Source: Dietzia sp. NCCP-2495
GTDB taxonomy: Bacteria > Actinomycetota > Actinomycetes > Mycobacteriales > Mycobacteriaceae
Reading direction: 5' to 3'
DNA length: 64,000 nucleotides
Assembly: GCF_026011735.1 (NCBI RefSeq)
Contig: NZ_BRVN01000009.1
Location: 1 to 64,000, forward strand
Below, piece after piece: positions 50,899 to 57,301 of the stretch (the stretch's first letter is position 1; each line of letters begins with the position of its first letter). Position numbers and translations under genes: made by a program. The notes beneath the pieces were generated by a model. The model was not told the DNA's origin. It did not search any database and worked only from the letters and a program-made list of their open reading frames with translations.

Positions 50899-51248
50899 GC
50901 CCCCACCCCGAACAGGCGAGCGCCTGCGATCAGATCAGCGCCGAGGATGGATCGACCGCGGACCTTGTATCGCTTCGTAGAGACGATCACCGTCCCCTTG
51001 GGCGTAGTCATCGTCTCGCCCTGCACGGGAGGTGTGGGATCACTTCCCTCGTCCCGGATCCCGAGGTAGTCGAGAAGGGGCGCTGTCGGGAACTTGAAGT
51101 TCGAACCCAGTTGATGCATCGGCACCGGCAGCCTGTCTTCTTTGATCATTCGATAGACGTACGTCGTCGAGACATCCAGCGCCTTCGCCAGTTGCGGCAC
51201 CTTGATCGTCGCGGGCAATGCCAGCAGTTCTTCCCTTGTCATAGCCAT
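50895..51248 (-). CDS. Excisionase/AlpA-like HTH protein
   Basis: A 117-residue DNA-binding protein. KVPQLAKALDVSTTYVYRMIKEDRLPVPM at about 17-45 is a MerR-like/HTH_17 fold used by excisionases and AlpA regulators; the C-terminal 60 residues are unknown. AGGAAGG precedes the ATG at 51248. Its place, divergent from the repressor-like gene and translationally coupled to the primase, is that of the first derepressed gene in phage satellites. Confidence 0.8.
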   Translation of the reverse strand: MAMTREELLALPATIKVPQLAKALDVSTTYVYRMIKEDRLPVPMHQLGSNFKFPTAPLLDYLGIRDEGSDPTPPVQGETMTTPKGTVIVSTKRYKVRGRSILGADLIAGARLFGVGA

Positions 51249-51282
51249 GACTTAGCCTTCCTCATGTCACGTTCTGAGTTGA

Positions 51283-51367
51283 TTCATGATCGAACGGTGA
51301 CAATGTGCCATGCGTTCATGAACTAAGTCAAACGCGTGGCATGAAGGTGATACAGTCTTGTTCATGA
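51283..51367. promoter_or_regulatory. Control region between divergent genes
   Basis: TTCATGA occurs at 51283, 51315 and 51361. GTTCATGAAC at 51314-51323 is a perfect palindrome. TGCCATGCGTT (51306-51316) is inverted as AACGCGTGGCA (51331-51341) with one mismatch. TACAGT at 51351-51356 sits 7 bases before the ATG at 51364 as a -10 box. The sites are well placed for the repressor to control both genes. Confidence 0.55.
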
Positions 51368-51930
51368 GCGAATCGAGCACCGGTCGTATCGTCGGCGAGA
51401 ACCTACGCAAGCAGCGCATATCTGCTGGCCTGAGCCAGGCAGAGGTAGCGAGCAAGGCCAACTCGATGGGACTTTCATGGGCCCAGGCCAACGTCACGAC
51501 GATTGAGACGGGTCGCCGTCAGTCGATCACCATTGACGAACTGCTCGTGCTCTCAATCGTTTTCGAGTGCCCACTCTCGTCATGGTTCGCCGGCACGGGT
51601 GATGTGGCCGTGACTGAGCACATGAGCATGAAGCGCAGCGTCATCCGTGAGGCACTCGCGGGCGAGACTCCCACACCCTCCCGGGTCGTGTCCGTCGACT
51701 TCTCGACCGTCGAGGACTACAGCGCAGACGAAAGTGCGGCCCGAGTCCTTGGGATCACCCAGGAGCAGGTCACGCAGATTGCCGTGGACCTCTGGGGCCA
51801 CTCGCTCACCGCCGAACGCGACAAGCGCCTCAGCGAGCACGCCGACAAGTCCCCGCGAGAACTGCGCACCCTACGGGGCGGCATGACCAAGCGCCTCTCG
51901 AAGATCATTCGCCAGCAGATGGAGGAATAA
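51364..51930 (+). CDS. Xre-family repressor-like protein
   Basis: A 188-residue protein with an N-terminal HTH_3 domain: GENLRKQRISAGLSQAEVASKANSMG and ANVTTIETGRRQSITIDELLVLSIVFECPL lie at about 9-60 (quoted here in parts). The C-terminal half is helical with no peptidase motif, so not a LexA-type repressor. The ATG at 51364 has a -10 box 7 bases upstream; a TTG two codons earlier is unlikely. It precedes the integrase by 3 bases. By position it corresponds to the Stl master repressor of phage satellites. Confidence 0.82.
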   Translation: MSESSTGRIVGENLRKQRISAGLSQAEVASKANSMGLSWAQANVTTIETGRRQSITIDELLVLSIVFECPLSSWFAGTGDVAVTEHMSMKRSVIREALAGETPTPSRVVSVDFSTVEDYSADESAARVLGITQEQVTQIAVDLWGHSLTAERDKRLSEHADKSPRELRTLRGGMTKRLSKIIRQQMEE

Positions 51931-51933
51931 GCA

Positions 51934-53283
51934 ATGGCCCGTGGCTCTGTCTATCGACGGTGCGGCTGCTCAGAACTGGACCCGAGCACCGGGAAGCGAA
52001 AGCAACTCGGGCGGTCCTGCCCCAAGTTGAGGCGAGCGAACGGGCAGTGGGCGAACCACGGCGCGTGGGCTTTTACGCTCAGCCTCACGCTGCACACAGG
52101 CGAGCGCCGACAGGTCTCTCGATCTGGGTTCGATACTCGCGACGAGGCCGAGAAGGTCATGGATGACCTGCGAGCACAAGCAGCCAACGGCATTCGCGTA
52201 GACAAGCGCATCACGACGGGCGACTTCCTCACCCGATGGATCGACAGCAAGCACGACGTGAAGGCGAACACCGCTGCGCACTACAGGCGCTACATCGAGA
52301 AGGTCTTCATCCCCCACCTGGGCGGCATCGCCCTGGCCGACCTGCGAGCGCATCACATCACGGCGATGCTGCAGGAGGTCAACAGCAGCGCCCAGAATCG
52401 CCGTACGTCGTCTACCGGGAACGCGACGACACAACGTGTGCGAGCGGTCCTCAGAAGCGCGCTCAGCGACGCTGTGCGTGAGGGCTACATCTCCACGAAC
52501 CCGGCAGCCCTGGTGAAGATGCCCACTGCGACTCGCACGAAGGCCCTTGTGTGGACACGGGGGCGTGAGGACGAGTGGCGAGCAGAGGTCCAGCGATTGA
52601 TCAACGAGGGTTCCACACCCTCCCTCGCCCGGCGTAAGGCGAAGCGTCCGAGCAGCGTCATGGTGTGGCGAGGGGATCACCTTGGAACCTTCCTCGATCA
52701 CGTCGAACAGCACAGGCTCTACGCCCTCTTCTACGTCGCTGCGCACACGGGCATGAGGCGAGGGGAAGTGTGCGGCCTTCGATGGGCAGACGTGGACATG
52801 GACGCAGGCACGATCACGATTGAGCGCCAACTCGTCAACGTCGTGGGCAAGGTTCAGGAGGACTCGCCCAAGTCGAGCGCGTCAGGTCGCGTCGTCGCCA
52901 TCGGCAAGGAGGGTGTGGAAGTCCTCAAGGCCCATCGCGCTCGCACCAATGCTGATCGTCTCGCCTGGGGACCTGCCTACTCCCACACCTCCCGAGTGTT
53001 CGTGCGCGAGGACGGGACAGACCTCGATCCCTCGTGGCTCCTGAAGGAGTTCCAGCGCCAGGCATTCAAGGCCGATCTACCGCCTGTGCGATTCCACGAC
53101 CTACGCCACGCGGCAGCGTCCCTGATGCTGGCCTCTGGTTCGTCCATGAAGGTCGTCTCGACCGTCCTCGGGCATTCGTCCACGGCGATCACGTCAGACG
53201 TTTACACGAGCGTGTACGACGATGCGGGCGCCGCAGCTGTCGATGCGATGCGCGCGCTCATCCCTCGCAACCAGGCGCGCTAG
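51934..53283 (+). CDS. int: Tyrosine integrase
   Basis: A 449-residue tyrosine recombinase. The first 40 residues hold several Cys (RRCGCSE, GRSCPK), possibly a small zinc-binding fold; then come an arm-binding/SAM-like domain (about 85-165) and the catalytic domain with Arg in HTGMRRGEVCGLRW near 272, HDLRH near 388, the His of LGHSS and the nucleophile Tyr in ITSDVYTSV near 428. All catalytic residues are present. It should recombine the 47-bp core in tRNA-Thr. GAGGAA lies upstream of the ATG, at the end of the repressor-like gene. Confidence 0.94.
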   Translation: MARGSVYRRCGCSELDPSTGKRKQLGRSCPKLRRANGQWANHGAWAFTLSLTLHTGERRQVSRSGFDTRDEAEKVMDDLRAQAANGIRVDKRITTGDFLTRWIDSKHDVKANTAAHYRRYIEKVFIPHLGGIALADLRAHHITAMLQEVNSSAQNRRTSSTGNATTQRVRAVLRSALSDAVREGYISTNPAALVKMPTATRTKALVWTRGREDEWRAEVQRLINEGSTPSLARRKAKRPSSVMVWRGDHLGTFLDHVEQHRLYALFYVAAHTGMRRGEVCGLRWADVDMDAGTITIERQLVNVVGKVQEDSPKSSASGRVVAIGKEGVEVLKAHRARTNADRLAWGPAYSHTSRVFVREDGTDLDPSWLLKEFQRQAFKADLPPVRFHDLRHAAASLMLASGSSMKVVSTVLGHSSTAITSDVYTSVYDDAGAAAVDAMRALIPRNQAR

Positions 53284-53744
53284 AGGTGAATGATCTTTTC
53301 GAGCTCCTCAGGGAGATAGGGGAAGTACTCATTCGCGTCTCCATAATTATCTGCGACTTCCTGGCTGCCAAACTTCGAGCGGGCTTGTTCGTAGCCGGGT
53401 GTTTGGAGTCGACGGACCGTATCCACATAGTTGTCGAAGTCCCTGATCTTCAGGCCGCCCCCGCCGAGGATCGGCCCGACGCTGAGGAACGACAGCAAGT
53501 ATGCGAGCCCGTCTGCTCCGACCAAGCGAGAAACGTCCACCCAGCGAGAATTGCCGCCGGGATCGCACTGTCGGCCGGAAGTCTCCTTGTGAACAATCCG
53601 GAATCGATCAACTGCGGAATCGTCATCCCAACTCTGCGTCCAGACCACGATGCCTTGTCCGGGCTCGCCGATCGTCTCGCCACATTCGTCACAGATCCAG
53701 GTCGCTGGTGTCGTCGTCACCCACGGGAACTTACCCCGCGCCAC
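53280..53744 (-). CDS. Hypothetical protein with Zn-finger-like start
   Basis: A 154-residue protein, not recognised. WICDECGETIGEPGQG near 17 and a later His and Cys (VHKETSGRQC) could form a zinc site; the rest is mixed alpha/beta. GTG start at 53744, with no clear ribosome site. It overlaps the integrase 3' end by 4 bases tail to tail and is the last gene at the right end, so it may be accessory cargo. Confidence 0.62.
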   Translation of the reverse strand: MARGKFPWVTTTPATWICDECGETIGEPGQGIVVWTQSWDDDSAVDRFRIVHKETSGRQCDPGGNSRWVDVSRLVGADGLAYLLSFLSVGPILGGGGLKIRDFDNYVDTVRRLQTPGYEQARSKFGSQEVADNYGDANEYFPYLPEELEKIIHL

Positions 53745-53785
53745 CCGTCCAGTGTCGCGCTTCGCAGAACGCTCGTGTTCATAGT

Positions 53786-53795
53786 GTGATCACAC
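53786..53795. promoter_or_regulatory. Right-end arm-site candidate
   Basis: GTGATCACAC, part of the 12-bp palindrome GTGTGATCACAC, shared with 45912 and 46003 at the other end. The surroundings at 46003 and 53786 also agree (CACACTGCAGA and CACACAGCAGA). Confidence 0.45.
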
Positions 53796-53819
53796 AGCAG
53801 ACTTCGCACAGATGCTCGA

Positions 53820-53855
53820 AAGGCCCCTAACGCGCTGATGCACGTCAGAGGCCCT
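53820..53855 (-). terminator. Element-borne terminator for the rebuilt tRNA
   Basis: On the minus strand, just past the tRNA 3' end, a 13-bp stem (53843-53855 with 53820-53832, three G-T pairs) closes a 10-base loop and is followed by a short T run. It replaces the chromosomal terminator cut off by integration. Confidence 0.55.
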
Positions 53856-53859
53856 CCTA

Positions 53860-53906
53860 GTGGAGCCGCGTGTCGGAATCGAACCGACGACCTTTTCATT
53901 ACGAGT
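53860..53906. repeat. attR, 47-bp core
   Basis: Identical to 45836-45882. It supplies the 3' part of the intact tRNA-Thr gene, so integration leaves the tRNA functional. Confidence 0.92.
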
Positions 53907-53936
53907 GAAATGCTCTACCGACTGAGCTAACGCGGC
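53861..53936 (-). tRNA. tRNA-Thr(CGT)
   Basis: A full cloverleaf of 76 bases: acceptor GCCGCGT with ACGCGGC, D-arm GCTC/GAGC, anticodon loop CTCGTAA with anticodon CGT, T-arm GTCGG TTCGATT CCGAC, and an encoded CCA end. Reads ACG codons. Its 3' half is the integration core of the element. Confidence 0.96.
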
Positions 53937-54032
53937 GAGCCCTTGTGGGGCGAGGCAACTATATCCGACGGGACCCGCCACAGAAAAAACGCGTCACCCC
54001 ACCCGTGCCCACCACGTCGTTCGAGGCTCCGC

Positions 54033-54098
54033 GGAGGACTCCCTCCACTCACTTCAAGGCCGCGCGGTGGACTCTCTCCACTCACTTCAGGGCTGCGC
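54033..54098. repeat. 33-bp direct repeat overlapping the holB stop
   Basis: Two units of about 33 bases built on GGACTCYCTCCACTCACTTC (core at 54036 and 54069). The second contains the holB stop codon. Confidence 0.8.
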
Positions 54099-55293
54099 GG
54101 ATGGCCCCCACCATGGCGGCCACGGCGAACCTGGGCTTGACGTTGACCTCGATCGCCCGCCGGCACTCCTGCACCGCCTCGATCGCGCCGAGGATGGACG
54201 CGGACGGATAGTGACCGCCCAGACGCGCCGTCTCCGCCTCCTTGTCCGCGTGGACCAGTGTCACGTCCTGGGCCCCCAGCGACGCCATCAACGCGTCCCG
54301 GTAGAAGCCGGCCAGGTCGACCAACGCGAGATCCAACGAATCCCGCGTCGACCGGGTGCGGCGCGACTTCTGCAACTTCTCCAACTCCTTGACCGCGCCG
54401 GTTGCTCCCCTGCCGGCCGACGCGGTGCCCTTGCCCGTGCCACCGGCGCCGAGCGCGGTCCGGAGTTCTTCGATCTCCCGCTCGTCGGACTCGGTGTTCC
54501 GCGCCACCGCCTCCTGCTCGGCCGTCTTGACCAACTGGTCCGCCAGCGGGAACGCGCGCCCCGGGTTGTGCATGACCATCGGCAGCTGCAGCACCGTGGT
54601 GCGCCGCTCCCTGGTCGCCTCGTCCGTGGCCAGCCACCGCGCACGACCGACATGCCCAGAGGACACCGACGCCGCCCACCTCGCCAGATCCGGATCGATG
54701 CCACTGTCCGCGAGCAGCGCCGACTCAACGGCCGCGGCACCGGGCTGCCGGAGAGCAACATTTCTCGACCGCGAACGGAGGGTCACCATGATGTCCATCG
54801 GGTCCGTGGTGGGCGAACACAACAGGAATACCGTCCGACTCGGCGGCTCCTCCACGACCTTGAGCAGAGCGTTGCCGGACTGCTCCGTCAGCCGGTCCGC
54901 CTCCTCGACCACCACGATCTGCCACCGCCCGGTCCCCGGTCTGGAGGAGGCCCGGTGAACGGTCTCCTTCACGTCCTTGAGCAGGATGTTGACCCCCTGC
55001 GGGGCCAGTAGGTGCACATCGGAATGGGTACCGGCCAGGACCGTGTGACAGGCCCGACACTCGCCACAGCCCACGATCTCGGGATGCTCGCACTGCAGCG
55101 CGGCCGCGAACGACATGGCCGCGACGGACCTGCCGCTGCCGGGCGGGCCGGTGAAAAGCCACGCGTGCACCATGCGCGCATCCGCGGAATCCCAACCCTG
55201 TCCGGGGACACGGTCGCGAGCTGCGACAGCCGCTGCTCGCAACTGGGCCACGGCCTCATCCTGGCCGGCCAGACGATCGAATACCCCGGGCAT
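54082..55293 (-). CDS. holB: DNA polymerase III subunit delta'
   Basis: Clamp-loader subunit of 403 residues. GPPGSGRSVAAM near 46 is the nucleotide-binding loop (Arg in place of the usual Lys, as expected for delta', which does not hydrolyse ATP), and CEHPEIVGCGECRACHT near 66-82 is the four-Cys zinc module. VVEEADRLTEQSGNALLKVVEEP is the Walker B and sensor region (about 130-152). Equivalent to Rv3644c. Divergent from the adenylate cyclase gene. Confidence 0.93.
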   Translation of the reverse strand: MPGVFDRLAGQDEAVAQLRAAAVAARDRVPGQGWDSADARMVHAWLFTGPPGSGRSVAAMSFAAALQCEHPEIVGCGECRACHTVLAGTHSDVHLLAPQGVNILLKDVKETVHRASSRPGTGRWQIVVVEEADRLTEQSGNALLKVVEEPPSRTVFLLCSPTTDPMDIMVTLRSRSRNVALRQPGAAAVESALLADSGIDPDLARWAASVSSGHVGRARWLATDEATRERRTTVLQLPMVMHNPGRAFPLADQLVKTAEQEAVARNTESDEREIEELRTALGAGGTGKGTASAGRGATGAVKELEKLQKSRRTRSTRDSLDLALVDLAGFYRDALMASLGAQDVTLVHADKEAETARLGGHYPSASILGAIEAVQECRRAIEVNVKPRFAVAAMVGAIRAALK

Positions 55294-55352
55294 GGCCCCA
55301 CCTTATCCCCGCGGTGCGACACACATGCATACCCGGGATGAGCGGGGCGAAC

Positions 55353-55358
55353 TAGGCT
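55353..55358 (+). promoter_or_regulatory. -10 box of the adenylate cyclase gene
   Basis: TAGGCT ends 7 bases before the ATG at 55366; no ribosome site. Confidence 0.45.
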
Positions 55359-55365
55359 GGGGTCG

Positions 55366-56943
55366 ATGGAGAACTGGGTCAGGTTGTTCAGGTGGCTGTG
55401 GGCCACCCCCTGGCCCGTCTATGCACTGACGATGGTGCAGGCCAACATCATCGGCGCCGTCTTCGTGTTCGCGTTCCTCCGCTTCGTCCTCCCGCTCGAC
55501 AGCTTTCTCGACCTGGACGAGTTCCGTTTCCTCAACCAGTACCTGTTCATCGGGTACCTCGTCCTGGCGTTCATCGGCGGCGTGATCGCGTCGACCCTGC
55601 TCCTGTTCCCCGTCCTGCGGGCCGACCGCTCCGGCGGGGATTTCGGCGGCGAGATACGCAACCGCACCCTGCGTCTGCCCCTTCAACAGGCCCTGATCTC
55701 GGGAACCATGTGGGGAATCGGAACTCTCCTCTTCGTCGTCGTCAATGTCGGCCACTCCCCACGCCTCGCCCTCATCGTGGCGGTGACCAGCATCCTCGGT
55801 GGGGTCGTCACCTGCCTGATCTCCTACCTCCAGGCCGAGCGGATCATGCGCCCCATCACGGTGCGCGCCCTCGCGCGCGGCGTCCCGACCAACCGGCACG
55901 TCCCCGGCATCCGTCGGCGCATCTTCCTCGGCTGGTCACTCACCACAGTCATCCCGATCGCCGGCGTGATCCTCATCCTCATCGGACAGTGGTTCGGCCT
56001 GTTCGGCGAAGACCCCGCCCACATCCTCGTCGCCGTCGCCGTGCTGGCCAGTGTCGCCGTGATCGCCGGCGCCATCGGCATGGGGCTGACCTCGGACTCG
56101 ATCGCCGACCCCGTGCGCGAGATGCGCGAGGGCGTCCAACTGGTCAAGAAGGGCGATCTCGAGACCCGGCTGACGATCTACGACAGCTCCGAAATCGGGC
56201 GACTCGCACAGGGCTTCAACGAGATGGTCACCGGACTCCAGGAACGCGAGGCCATCCAGGACCTCTTCGGCCGCTACGTCGGCGAGGACGTCGCGCGCAA
56301 CGCCCTCGAGCGGGGCACCGAACTCGGCGGCCAGGAACGTGAGGTCGCGGTCCTGTTCGTCGACCTCACCGGCTCCACCGAGTTCGCCGCCGCGCACGAA
56401 CCCGCCGAGGTCGTGCAGGTACTCAACGACTTCTTCCGGATCGCCGTCGAGGCCGTGGACAGCAACGGCGGGTACATCAACAAGTTCCAAGGAGATGCCC
56501 TGCTCGCCGTGTTCGGGGCGCCCCTGGAGGTGGAGAACGAGGCCGGCCGGGCCCTGCGCGCCGCTCGCGCACTCCAGGCCAGGCTCCCCGAGCTCGCGCC
56601 GCTGACCGCCGGCATCGGCGTCTCCTACGGCACGGTCATCGCCGGACACATCGGCCACGCCAAGCGCTTCGAGTACACGGTAATCGGCGACCCGGTGAAC
56701 GAAGCCGCCAGACTCACCACCCTGGCCAAGATGGAGCAGGGCCACGTGTTGGCCTCCGCGGCGACGATCCGCCACGCCGACGCGACGGAGGCGGCCCGCT
56801 GGGTCCTCGGTCGGAGCGTGGAACTGCGGGGTCGCGGGGTCATGACGCAGCTCGCCCGCCCGCTGCGCCCGACGTTGGCGGACCGCTGGCAGGCGGGGAA
56901 GGTCCCGCTCCGGCCCGCGCCGGCCGACGATCTCAGCAGCTGA
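55366..56943 (+). CDS. Membrane class III adenylate cyclase
   Basis: A 525-residue enzyme equivalent to Rv3645. Six membrane segments (about 20-270), a HAMP domain (IADPVREMREGVQLVKKGDLE to NEMVTGLQER, about 246-300) and a catalytic domain from 320. VDLTGST near 331 and KFQGDA near 372 give the metal and adenine-binding residues; GDPVNEAARL near 442 has the transition-state Asn. It should make cAMP, whose receptor Crp/GlxR may bind sites at 14113 and 18279. HAMP suggests sensing of a membrane signal. Confidence 0.93.
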   Translation: MENWVRLFRWLWATPWPVYALTMVQANIIGAVFVFAFLRFVLPLDSFLDLDEFRFLNQYLFIGYLVLAFIGGVIASTLLLFPVLRADRSGGDFGGEIRNRTLRLPLQQALISGTMWGIGTLLFVVVNVGHSPRLALIVAVTSILGGVVTCLISYLQAERIMRPITVRALARGVPTNRHVPGIRRRIFLGWSLTTVIPIAGVILILIGQWFGLFGEDPAHILVAVAVLASVAVIAGAIGMGLTSDSIADPVREMREGVQLVKKGDLETRLTIYDSSEIGRLAQGFNEMVTGLQEREAIQDLFGRYVGEDVARNALERGTELGGQEREVAVLFVDLTGSTEFAAAHEPAEVVQVLNDFFRIAVEAVDSNGGYINKFQGDALLAVFGAPLEVENEAGRALRAARALQARLPELAPLTAGIGVSYGTVIAGHIGHAKRFEYTVIGDPVNEAARLTTLAKMEQGHVLASAATIRHADATEAARWVLGRSVELRGRGVMTQLARPLRPTLADRWQAGKVPLRPAPADDLSS

Positions 56944-57301
56944 CCAGCAGCGAGCAGCCTGCGCCGGGGCCTCGCGTTTCCCGGGGCCTCGCGCCGTCCC
57001 GAGGCCTCGCACCACGCGGGGTCTTGCGCCTTGCCGGGGTCTTGCGCCTCTCGGGGCTGTCGCTTCCTCCCGCGCCCTCGCTCCCGCTCCCGGGACCGGT
57101 CAGCCGTCAGTCCGGTACGGTTTCGCGGCCAGCGTCCTGGGCAAACGCTGACCGGAGTGACGGCTGACCGGAGTGACGGCTGACCGAGGGAAGCCCGCAG
57201 AGGCCTGCGGAAGCCCACGGCGGTAGGCGGCCCACGCTGGCCTGCGGAAGCCCGCAGAGGCCCTTGGCGGGAGGCAGCCCGAGCCGAGCCGAGCCGGGGT
57301 C
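56944..57301. other. Repeat-filled intergenic region before topA
   Basis: Between the convergent cyclase and topA genes. It holds loose repeats of GGCCTCGCG/GGGTCTTGCGCC type (56965-57055), the second palindromic element (57101-57182) and a further set around GGCCTGCGGAAGCCC (57190-57265). No gene or clear terminator is seen. Confidence 0.65.
57101..57182. repeat. Dispersed palindromic element, copy 2
   Basis: Arms at 57101-57123 and 57143-57166, in opposite orientation to the copy at 21652-21715. The 16-mer ACCGGAGTGACGGCTG is tandemly doubled (57151 and 57167). Confidence 0.85.

Larger units (their letters stand above)
45836..53906. mobile_element. PICI-like integrated element in tRNA-Thr
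   Basis: An 8.1 kb element bounded by 47-bp direct repeats made of the 3' part of tRNA-Thr(CGT). From the right: integrase and repressor-like gene (rightward), facing excisionase-like and primase-helicase genes (leftward), then an iteron-like cluster and five small genes. Lower GC in parts than the chromosome. No capsid, terminase or tra gene is recognised. The order matches phage-inducible chromosomal islands; an integrated plasmid is the main alternative. Confidence 0.85.

Noticed and set aside
45912-53795. GTGATCACAC motifs as Crp/GlxR sites
   Set aside because: The half sites TGTGA and TCACA are adjacent with no 6-base spacer; position at the element ends fits recombination sites better.
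45836-53906. Actinomycete integrative and conjugative element
   Set aside because: Int, Xis and Rep fit, but no FtsK/SpoIIIE-type transfer gene or spread gene is present in the 8 kb.
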